Shown here: positions 33,528 to 44,638 of the stretch, in pieces
How positions within the stretch are numbered: the first letter of the stretch is position 1
Layout: each line of letters starts with the position of its first letter
Assembly (NCBI GenBank): GCA_030734395.1
Contig: JAUZTG010000029.1
Location: forward strand, 3,348,001 to 3,412,000
Direction: 5' to 3'
Source: Sarocladium kiliense
Taxonomy: Eukaryota > Ascomycota > Sordariomycetes > Hypocreales > Sarocladiaceae
DNA length: 64,000 bases
Notes under the pieces: generated by a model
Database searches by the model: none
Seen by the model: the letters and a program-made list of their open reading frames with translations, nothing else
What the model was told of the DNA's origin: nothing
Made by a program: the position numbers and the translations under genes

Positions 33528-35346
33528 TCATGCCTGTCTCCTGTGTACGCCTGGGCCGGCGTGAGCGAGAAGTTGGTCAGTCATCGGTGGCATCGTGACG
33601 GACTGCCTACTGTCCCAAATAGCTGAACCCATCATGCCAACTCCAGGGCCCCACCTCCCTGCAACATGTTGGCCATTGATTTCATGGCCTGCATCAGAGA
33701 ACTTATCGTAGTCTCGACGCGCTTCTTGCACTTGTTTGATGATCTCGTCCTCATCGTGAGAACCCATTGCCGTATCTTCGTCCGGTTCTATCTTCACGAC
33801 CATGGCTTCTTGTGTTTGTGCAGTAGACCGAGCACTGCTTCTCTTCTTTGGCGGGTTGACCTTGTGTCGACGACGTACGTCCATGTTCTCGGTCTCTCTG
33901 AGAGAGGGCATATACAAGCCCTCTTCAAGCTTCAGGTCTTGGACCACCTTAAACTCAATATCTGTGGCGTTGAGAAGCATGTTGCGCGAACCCCCTCTCT
34001 TGAGAAACTTTTGTAGCAGCGTCTCGTATCTCTCCTCTTCCATCTCCTTCCAGGCCGTTCGCAATTTATCGATCTGAAATGGTGTTTAGCAAGTTTTGAA
34101 GGTCAAAGGCAATTCCTAGCCAGTGGTCACTTACATCCTCTGGTAGCCATTCAATATACTTGGACCGAGCGCGCTTGAACTTCATCTGCAAAGTCTCCTT
34201 CACAGGCGGCGGCCTGCCAAACCGCTGCTGATAATCCTTTTGAATACCGTCCCACATGTCCTGACCTTTGTGATTTCGATGATGCCATCGAGATTCGAAG
34301 ATACAGCGTTCTTCATCAGGACATGTGGACTTCAGCATCGGAGGCACCTCCTGTCCTAGGCAGTTCATGTGCTCGCCCACGAGATCGCCATCATGGGAAG
34401 TTCCTTTACCTGCTGATGAGCAGTTCTTTTTCCCCCGACGGGGTTTCCGGACTCGACCACTTTGCGCTCCAGAGCCACTTCGAGGCGACCCGTTGATTGA
34501 ACGATTCGGATAGGCCGAATCTGTCAAGCTATTGCGACGATCATCCCTATAGTGATGCGCGGGATGGTTCAGAAGGGAGCCAGGCTGAGGTCCACGTCCG
34601 ACGCCTCGTAGGTCGGAGATACTGTGAGGAGAGTCTCTCATAATAGCGGAGTGCTCATTGTGGTGATCGAGCGCAGGAAGTCCAACATAGTAGCTGGGAG
34701 GACCATTGGATTGCAGAGCGTGAGAGTCTGAAACACCAAAGGAGCCCATATATGTTTGCTCTGGAGGACCAGGTGTTCTGCGCCCACCGTGATCATGGTC
34801 ATACGGGCTAAGGAAGCCTGCTCCCATGGACGGCTGTGCGGTCATAGGCGAGCTTGCCTGGCTCGACGATGCGTTGAGGTCGAAACTTGAACTCCATTGT
34901 CCATACATCCTGTTGTTGCCAGGCGTGTCATGCAGTAGAGAGGTTGAGCAGCTTGGAGGCGTAGGATACGTAGCTGTGAACTTCGTATGCTGTGTCTGCG
35001 GCGATTGCGTTGCCGAGTCAGGAGTCAAAAGGGTGTTGTCGGCCTGAGCAGCAAGATTGAACGAGGTATCCTGCACTCTTGTTAGCTGTCTCGTTGAGTA
35101 TCTGGAATATCGCGCGAAAGCCGATATACAGCAGTTCGATGACGAGATGCAAGTAAGTCGGTGATTCAGGAGAACCCGATCACGCGCTGCAATAGACACC
35201 GAGATGGAGGAACTTACGTCGCTGAAGTCAGGCGACTTTTGGAAAGCTGGTGGAATAGGGCCGGTGGAGGGAGGAGGGACCGAGCTGTTGATGCTTTCAG
35301 GGGTTCGCAAGTTAGAAGTTGTATAGTGCAACTGGTTAATCATCAT
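33528..35346 (-). CDS. Unrecognised protein with a conserved SANT/Myb-like region, probable nuclear regulator
   Basis: There are three exons: 35346-35218, 35070-34135 and 34073-33528, giving 536 residues. Intron 1 is 147 nt (a multiple of three) and could be read through, but GTAAGT, an AGCTAAC branch site and GTGCAG argue for splicing. Residues 1-290 are low-complexity and Ser/Pro/His-rich, with a basic patch, GRVRKPRRGKKN, that looks like a nuclear localisation signal. Residues about 295-425 look structured: SRWHHRNHKGQDMWDGIQK, then MKFKRARSKYIEWLPEDID, then LLQKFLKRGGSRNMLLNATDIEFK in outline. The tryptophan spacing suggests a SANT/Myb-like DNA-binding fold. An acidic segment (KIEPDEDTAMGSHDEDEI) follows a second basic patch, VNPPKKR. 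I do not recognise the family. The long promoter would suit a developmental regulator, but that is inference. Confidence 0.85.
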
Positions 35347-38300
35347 GATTCGCGCTCTGTACTTGGTGCGCCAGACGCAGGCTCGAGGCGTAGATGATGA
35401 AAGAATCCGTAAGTTCCTGTGTGCGATTCAAGATTCTTAAATCGAAAGCGAGCAAGTGATTGAAAACGTGGACAGTTGACTGTAGTTATGTTGTAGGCAG
35501 TGATGCGAACTTGTTCAACGACCAGACTTTTGTACCACGGGCTCGACGTCGATACCAGAATCAACGGCAAGCCGCGGCGTGCTGGCACAGTTGTGGTCGA
35601 GTGTGGCTAACGCATGAAGTCTGCCTTTCTGGCCGCGACCGCGATACGAAACCGGGCTTGATGTCTTGAGGCAGAATCGGAGCAAGGGACCCGTTGAACA
35701 GAGGGCTGAAGACGACCAGGGTAAAGCAGGAGACTGGAGAGATATGCTGAGCGAGAGAGCCTTGTGGAGAATTGAGGTGCGACCAGGCTGGACGGCCTCT
35801 TTTGTATATGACGGATGTCCGTGGGTCCAGGAGGACAGCTCAGAAACAGCGAGGGTGAAGGGACGCATTAGGTCTTGAGAATCTCGGTCGATCTTCACGC
35901 TTGTGGACGGGGTGTGTGTGCGTGCCTACAACTCCATGCGTGTGAACGGGACCTATCTGGCGTACGTCCATCACGCTTGTGGTGTGGGAGAAGAGAAGGT
36001 AGACCGATCAATACAGGCGTGGGCCAACATGTGTGTCTGTCCCTGATCCTGGCCGGGACAGGTCGCCCTCCACATCGGCGCAGCACCATGGGTAGAAGAA
36101 CACCACCCTGGCATAGGCATTCAAAGGCTTTCTCTTTCGGTTGTTGTTGTGTGATATGCTTTTCTCAAGTGTCAAGAAGTATCGCTCTTGGCCACAAGTG
36201 GTCATGATGGTACAAGGCGCAATGAGAGCAGGGCCGCAGCTGGTCGGCCAGATTGGCGGCCAGGGCGGGAGGCTTCGCTCGCTTGCGCATCATAACCCAG
36301 CTAACAAGCCATGCAGACGAATGATGCATTTGCTAGCCGCCGGCGCTTCTGGCCAGGCACACTTTTGCAGTTGGGGACGCAACAGGAGCCTGAACGAAGA
36401 GGGTCAGGATCCGGGTGCCGGGCCAGCTGTCAATGGCAGTGGCACTTCACTAGGGCATCAGCAGCGTAGTATTTGTGCTCGTCCTCCATGCATCCAGCGC
36501 AGGTGCCCACAGACAATAGCCGTTTTCTTTCTGTTGGACATGGGCCAGGATGTGCGAGGAGTCAAGTTGGGGCGTGTGGTGGAGCCTGAGAGGGGGGTGT
36601 GATGAGGTCGAGACAAGTCGCGCTGCCGGCCAGAGTCGCTGGCATTGGGGCTGCGTGGGGTTGGGCGACGGGTGATTGCTCCAAGGCGAGATTAATGCCG
36701 AAACGTGTGGCGGTGATATAGACAATCTGAGCGAGGATTCTGGAAGTTAACAACCCAAGGAAGACTGAGTTAGGTGAGGTACCCAGGAGCGGCATGGAGC
36801 GAGGAGATCTGGAGAGGGACTTCACGTGGTATGGGAAAGTTCGGGGCAGGAACCGGACCCTGCGCGTCTTCTACTCCGAACCTTCCCTTGCCTTGTGCGT
36901 CTCGTCACACAGACAGGGACAGGAAACAGGTACAGGAGCAGGAACATGTATAGGTTCACATCAACTAGCACTTGCACTAGCAAGGAATTGTACTTCCTGA
37001 GTAGCCTTCCGGAAGTACGGAGTACATGGCAGGAGATCGCTCTTGCCTCGACATACCATCCATACCTTCTGAATTAGGCAGTGGATCTTTCAAGAGGCAG
37101 GAACCACATCAGACGGTGTGCCACCTGTTGTCGGCCGACTACAGTTAACACCAGACAGGTGCTGGGCGACTGAGGCAGGGGCACACGATCATCAGCGCGC
37201 CACGCCACACCAAAATCCTACTGCTTGCTTTCCTCTCTCTCTCATTCGAGCCACAATCAAACTCTGCGGAGGGCATCCTTGCTCACTCTTCGCTGTAGTC
37301 CCCGTCCATGTTGTTCGTCCGCACCCTCACAGTGCCCTCGCGGCACCGCGATTGCTCAATGAACGTACCCTCATTGCTCTTTTGCTGAACAATGCATCCG
37401 TATCACGCCACTGCGCCGTCCGGTCGTGTTTTTAGAAATCCACCCTGTTCCCAAGTAACGCTTACCCGTTCCGTCTCTTCGTTCTCCTTTCTTTTCTTTT
37501 TATAAAACCGCTGGTCATCATCTTCGCCATTTGTGTACGACAGCACACCCTTTACTCGGATCGACTAGCAACTTCAGCCACGAACCGGAGCTATACTCAC
37601 TACACCTTCAAGAGATCGGCTCAACGTCCTCCTTTGAGTATGCGCATCGGGCTCATCCGGCGTCAAATCGATACGATGCTCCAGTGCCGATGTCATCCTG
37701 TCACCCATTGGTCCTCACAGCCGCCGGCTGTTGGTCTCGAAGTGATTGATTACCGTGGATCGCAACGACACCCTGCCCCAGCTACGCAGCTCAGGATAAC
37801 AGAAGGAGTCTCCATACTTGTCTCGACTTGCCTCAGTCAGATCTTTTGCTCTTCATGGACCTTGCTCCAGACGCCTCAACTGTTTGTGGGAGCCTCCTAT
37901 TAGCTCGCAGGGGTTGCGTGTATGGTACAGTGACGAACCAGTTCGTCACATCGAGGACCCTGTTCATTCCTTCCCAGTGCCTGACATTCCTCCAGGCCAA
38001 GTGACACTTGGCTCGCACGCGGGTACCTTTAAAATTGCCCAGCTCGTCGACCGCCAGTGACAACCATTGCCGAATCAATTGATTTTGTTCTTGGTTCGCA
38101 TAAATTCAATCACACACAGCCGGTTCCTTCGCTCTAGGGCAACCTTCGATCAACGCGCTGGGGCGGGCTCGGACTTTGCGCACGGCCGAGCCGTCCAGAT
38201 AGCCCCAGGGTCACAGTTGGGGTCTGAGTTCCAAGCGCTGTAACACACCAGGGAGTCTCGGCCGCAAACTCATGCACTTGAGGGCATCACTGGGCCCAAT

Positions 38301-41300
38301 CAGAGGCTGTTTGTAGAGTCATGGAGGGCGGGATGTGAAGGAGACTGGCTGACGATTTCTCCACCCAAGCGCGGCGTCCTCTATCGACCAGCGCCCTGCT
38401 TGCTCCTGTCCCTCTAGACGCGGATGTGCAAAGCCACCCCGGCGATCTTGACAGAAAAAGATCTGGTATTGGTCACCACGCCCTTTCAGTCTCCAGCATG
38501 GATGGAACACCAAATGGGCCTTTGCGTTTGCTGCTCGTTCGACGAAGCAACAGAACGGCCCATGCCTCAATCCGTTCCCATCGCCCGACGCTCATTCCGA
38601 CTCCATCAAATGGGAATCTCCATCTGCAGAGACTCTAGGCAGCTATTTTCGGACAGTTGCCAGTGCTCCTCCACGACAGAATCATTATACACTTATGTGG
38701 CACTGAGAGTTAGTAATTGACAATTCCTAGCGTGGTACGAAATGACACTAATTACCCGCAAATCCCGCGTGGATCATTTCGCTCACGCACTACGGAGTAG
38801 GTACACCCACCCAGATTATACGTCGCTGACTTCCGACACCACAGCTCTCTATCCCAGCCGGTTGAGACTACTGAGAGGCCGTTGTGTGGTTGAGTTACAT
38901 CATCAATTGTGCCACTGCGACGCCGCGCTACATAGTAGGATTGCCGTGCCGCATCAATTCATTTGCATCAACCAGCAGCTGGTTAAAGACCGTTGGGGGT
39001 GCCGAATTCTATACAAGAATGCGGGCGCAGATGATCGGTTTTGTTTCGCCTCTCCTTCGAGGAAGCATTGCCAGGGGATGGTAGCATGGAGAGCTAGCAT
39101 TGCATTGAGGCGTCGAAAAAATTCGCTACGGGCCATCTGCTACTTTTCAGCTGTCGATGATCTTGGAGGTTTGAGCATCAGAAAATCCGACATTCCAACG
39201 CAAAGCCCAACCGCACAAGCGAAAGGAAATACAGTACAACCTTTGCAGGACTCCGAGCCGTCGAAATGCCCGTTTCAATGAATCCGAAGAGTCTTGCGGG
39301 GCGCGCAAACATGAGGGGAGGGATGTGAGGTGCCTTCTAAGCTGGGAGTGGCAACAAGTACGACACGGAGGAAACATTGGGTCATCACCTCGGCACGATC
39401 TCTCTAGGCGACCAAAGCCCAAACAGGCACTGCTTCGGAATTCTGGCCGCTACTCTGCTCCAGGCTACAGCCACTCCGAACGATAACATGTCCGCTGCCC
39501 AGCATTTAGCAAGAAGGTGAGGCGGGCGAGGCGGGCGGGAAGTTGAAGTGGAGGGGTGGAGCCAGGCAGATACGGCCCAGAAAATGGCCAATCAAAATGC
39601 CTCGGCTGTGTTAGACGCGACTTGGCGTTACCAGACTGTCGGGACGCGCTAGTCACCCTGTTACCGCCTCTGATTGGCTACTGCCGCCATCACACGCACA
39701 CCCCTCCTCCACCCCTCTTTGCTCCTCAGCGCAACAGCCGAAAAGCCATCACCAGGGGCTGCTCCGCGGCCTGCCCGGGTTGTCCATCTCTGCGCCTTCA
39801 CCCCGCCTGAAACCTTGCTGTGCCAATCACTCATGACTCCGCTTGTGGACCTCCACACCCCCGCTGTTCGCAGGTTCAAGCATCTGAATTTCCTCATATC
39901 ATTGCGTGCGTGTTTAGTCGCCCTTCTGCCTTGTGGCTTCGCACTGTTGGTCGCTGCACGATCTGACACAGATCCGTCCGCACCATGAATGTCCCCGTTG
40001 GTTCGACTCAGGGCGCCGTTGAAGTTCTGCCGAGCATGGGGCTGTGCCAAAGCGACCTCATGTGCCAGCATGTACTCCATTCTTAAGCGAGCCGGACCAC
40101 ACGCCAACGCATCGTACGCGCCATGAGGTGGCATCTGATTGGATACCGACCGCGCATATGGGCGAAGGGGGCCTACAGTACAGTTCTGCACAGTCATGCA
40201 GAGCGCACCGGCGGCATTCCTCCTGTATTCGGCGCTTTGTCGCCCCCATTGCTACGTGAACGGGGACAACACTTGCCCAGCTGATGACGTGCCAATTTGT
40301 GGGCAAAGTCTAAAACTCTGCCCTACAGAAAGGCTCCTCTAAACACTCACGCAGATACCATCTGAGAGCCTGGGCAGTGTCAGCCCTCCTAACGAAAGAC
40401 AAAGCCATCCCTCAAATCGATTGCACAATCTGCGCGGCTCAAGAGATCCCAATCCGGTATACGACCGACGTTGATGTTGGCCGCTTGAGATGGCCAGTTC
40501 CACGCCGCCAATAGAAAAGCGAAAACTTGAAACAGACGCTCGCATCTTGCGGTTACCACTCCAGGCCATTGTCTTCACAATCAAGTCGGTCAACGGAGTT
40601 GTCCACGCTTCATCATAGCTGTCCTCGTCTGGTTGTTGTGTCCCGGGCAGCAACGAACTCCAAAATGAATCCGATATGAGAACGCCGAGTGACGAGCACT
40701 TGGTCCAGATTTCGACCTGCTACTCGAGGATGATAGAAACAAAAAAAGGTAAAAGCAGTCGCGTGCGTTCAGACGGCTTGCAACATAAACTATGTCCTCC
40801 GCCTAGTTAGTGGTGGTACGCACAACATGCACGTAAGCGCCGGAGCTGCATTACGGTTTGTCGATCGACGGCCCCCAAACGGAGCATATTGGCATTTATA
40901 CGTGTCATTGCTTCGCCACAATCAGACCGAGCGATTCTATACCCAACACGTACACACCATCTAGATGGATTATCGACAAACGGAGGCTTCGAGGCTGTCT
41001 CGATTTCAAAGCAGATATTTGACGAGGGTGGGATGTGCCGGGGGTACGATGCATGCGTACACGCCCAACACGCTTTACACGGAGCAAAGCCTGAGCCTCT
41101 CGGCAATCCCAGAGGCATGTCTCCCATCCCCGATGTCGTTGCAGCTACGAAAGCTTTGTGATAGGGCCATGTGACCAGCCAGCGCTTGTCGGCGCGTATA
41201 ATTATGCGCCGTGCGCTCAAAAGCATCCGTAGGAGGGAAGGAGCATCTGCTCAGTCTATTTGAGATTTATCTCGGCTGTTGTTAGGTGAAGAAAGCCAAC

Positions 41301-44300
41301 GTATGGGCAGCCAGTGTCTGGCTAGACGCTCGAGCCGCAAGTGAGGAGATGTGATAGTGATCAGGAGGAGACTCATTCTCAACAATTCCCTGACGCTTAG
41401 TGATTGAAGGCAGGAGGTTGATCCTTCAGATGGTGCTTGTTGTTATGCAGTGGGTTCTGTTTGGCCCAGGCCTGCCAAACTCCACGCGCTCACTTGCTCA
41501 GCTTGGGGGCACTTTCAATCTTGGGACACCCCTATCCATAACCAGACAGTCGTTTCCTCGCACAAACCACGGCCAGCTGTCCGGATCTTCAGGAAGAGCA
41601 AACCTTTCATTGAGGATACTCCATAAATTCGCAGTCACCCTGACCCATCTCGATCTTCCCACCGAAGTCAGGTCGGACTACAACGGCTCGGCGGACACGC
41701 CCGCCGTCAAACGCCAGAAGCCATTTTCACACTGCCAACATGCAAGGACCCCTTCCTGGCTCACTCCTGGCTCACTCCTGTAAGGAACAACAAGCCATAA
41801 TTTGTAAAGTCTTTGTCGACCCCATAAACTCTCTCGACTCTTCCATGCCTTGACTGTGTTTGAGAGCCCTCGATGGAATTAGCCGTGGGAATAGGCATTA
41901 GACCCGTCCCTAGCCGCGGGAGTCTTGCTCTTGTCACATTAAAACGATGTGACAAAACCAAAATTGTGAACCTGCGCAGAAACTGTGGTGGTTGCACCCC
42001 AAGAAGCGATCGGAGCAGCCACAACATGGCTCTTGGGAAAGGCTAGGGCTGTAGAAGACGGCACACACTTGGGCTTTGCCAGAATGCGGAGTGGCAGGCA
42101 AGTTCTTCACATAGTGGGCCAGTTCGCAATGTCAACGGCTGAATCGCCGTTTTGGAAAAGGCGTAATCGTACGAAGCATAACGCTGTATATCTACTAACG
42201 TCTCGATCCAACAATCGATGAAGACCGTCAATGATTGCGAGATGCCATGGAGTCGTCTCAAGATAGTTGCTCAAGACGAGCGGTATCTGTGCAAGACTCA
42301 TTGAAAGGAGCACGACACGAAGCTCCGTGAAGCCTTTATTGGTCACATCATCTATCCCTCAAAGGGCCAAAATTGGCACGACCATAGGTCCGAGGGCTCC
42401 TTGTCTTCATCACCCAATGAATCCTTATGAACTTCACACGTATGTGGATGCCATGATCCCTGTATCTTAACAATGCCTTGAACCTAAGGTATATGACACC
42501 GACAGACGGGTTGGGCCGCTGTTTGAAGGGAGGCAGTGGGTGGTAGGGTGAAACTTGCGTTACTGGGCTTGAAGGGACCAGGAGGAGGAAATCAAACGGT
42601 GTATCGGACCAGACGTCCGTCGGTAGTCTTCGGGATCCTACAACGTGCAAGCCATAGTTGTACCCTGGGCCGGGCCATGAGACACAGCACTGATTTGTCG
42701 CCAGAGTGACCGATCTCGCTTCTGGGTACCAGCTCGGAGGAGGGGAAAGGGGGAGCGGCCGCCGTAACTGCTGAAGTCTCGGCCTCCTAAGACTGGCTGA
42801 ATGAACGAACTCATGGATCAGGGACTATTGTCAACGCCCCTCGAGACAGGGGGAGCCTACGAGACAATCAATGCCACCTCAGACTTGAAGTCTGTATACA
42901 CAGGAGAAGTGTCTGTTCTCAGTTTGCCCCTTCCCCTCTCCACTGAATGTCATGATGACAGGAGGGGGTGGGAGGATTAAGGGGAATGACTCGATGTGGG
43001 AGCTGGGAGGGGGGCAAAACTCTGCATAGGCCACGGGGCTTGTTGGTGTTGGGTGTGAATGGCACCGTGAAAGGAACGATAGTCTGGAGCCTATTGTCCC
43101 ACGCATGAGGATGAGCGAGCGCAGGCTACTAACGCAGGAGAGTTCCTTGCGCCCGCGAAGTGAAGGTAAGGAAGGGTATGGTCCAGCTTGACGTGGGCCA
43201 GGCAGACGAAGCCATCGATGCTACTCCCTACGCCCCCTAGCGCCCGTTGTCGAAGTCTCAGTGCCTCAGAATGGCTTAGATGCCTGAAAGTAATAGTTTT
43301 CGATATTGGAGTTGTGCTTGTTCCTGGCAATTCGGCCGAGTGGTGTTGAGGGAAAGCCTTGACGTCCGCCTGGCCTGTCCGTTGGGCCAGGCCGCCTTCG
43401 TGGGTCGCCCGAGCGAGGCAGAGCAATCACTGCCCCAACCTTCGCCTCGGGACTGGAGCCTAGGTGGATATTGTGGTCTGTAGAAGCAATCGAGTTTTGG
43501 ACAATGTGATCGTTCGAGGTGCGGAACATGTAGGATAGATGTTTAGAAGAACATTTGGCTCCGTTGACGTGTGTCGCGCAGAAATAAGTAGAAAGTCAAG
43601 TTGGCGGCTGGCAGCCACCAACAACTTGGGGGCGAAGAAACCTGTCGTCTGACGCTCTCGTCCTTCCCTCTCATTTCTCTCCTTTCCACCGTCGATGCCT
43701 ACGATGTTGTTTCTTTCCGGCGATTTCAACGACTATGCGAAAGCCGTTGTGCTGCGAGGATGTTGTGTTTGAAGGACGCGTCAGGCGACGAGAGTCTAGC
43801 ACCCAGCTACCCGAAAGTTCGAAGTACAAGCCGTTGCAGAACAAAGAAGAATCCGGTAATATCATACAGAGAGGCTGGTCGCATCAGCGAGTCGATGAGG
43901 ATGCTGCCATCCCAACCGCCTTGCATTGCCAGTTGTTCCTCAAACATCGCGAACCAAATGGACGAATCGGCCATTAGACTCGCGGGTTTTGACGGACTGG
44001 AGATGTGACCGATAAAACAATTCCGTCAATTCCCTGTTACTGAACTGGCGCTTGTAGTGATGGATAATCGATCAACTCGTCCGCACCGTGTCGACAGACT
44101 ATTTTCTCTCGAGTCGAAACGAAACGGTTCACATCGTATCAACGCGAACGATGATAGACCAACAAATCTGATTGGGGAACGGATTCTGTTTGCAGCTATT
44201 GTACTGCCCCTTTCTACTCCGATTCCAAATAGCTATATGTGCGTAGAAAGCAAGGTAAACATAAAGCAAACAAGACCTTTAAATCGCAATGCAATAAGGA

Positions 44301-44638
44301 GCATTCGCTGTTGCTTCCACCAGAAGTCAAAACATGGCCTGTATAAAGAGGTGATTACCACATCGAATCGAAACACGTACTGGGTCGGGCTCAACCTTCC
44401 CCGGCCTCCCGAAGAACCATTGCCATGTCATTACACTGGCCAGTTCTTCTTTTTCATCCCTCTCTGAGCACTACATCTCCAATCGTGCGCTTTTAGTCAA
44501 GTCATTACATCTTGCACTGCATCAAGTCCGCTCTGGCCAAAAGAGCCCATCTAGCAAGGTCCCTGCAATCATCTTGTTTTCGCATCGAAATCGGTCGGCC
44601 AGTCCTGTAACCGGTGTGTCAAACCCCTGGTCCCCAAG
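35347..44638. other. Large gene-poor interval, 9.3 kb
   Basis: Between the 5' end of the SANT-like gene and the 3' end of the Zn2Cys6 gene I find no ORF with recognisable motifs on either strand. Base composition looks similar to the rest of the window, so this is not an obvious AT-rich, RIP-degraded repeat. It contains a TATAAAA box after a CT-rich stretch (37501-37507), an 8-bp inverted repeat (36990-36997 and 37011-37018), TACGGAGTA motifs (37016, 38791), an 11-bp direct duplication near 41754, and two ATG-started orphan ORFs of about 180 codons (38742-39281 plus and 39661-40197 minus). It may be a long regulatory region, hold noncoding transcripts, or be decayed sequence. Confidence 0.5.

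Noticed and set aside
41754..41780. Short direct duplication (TCCTGGCTCAC repeated)
   Set aside because: Only two 11-bp copies plus a partial one, so too little to call a repeat family or element.
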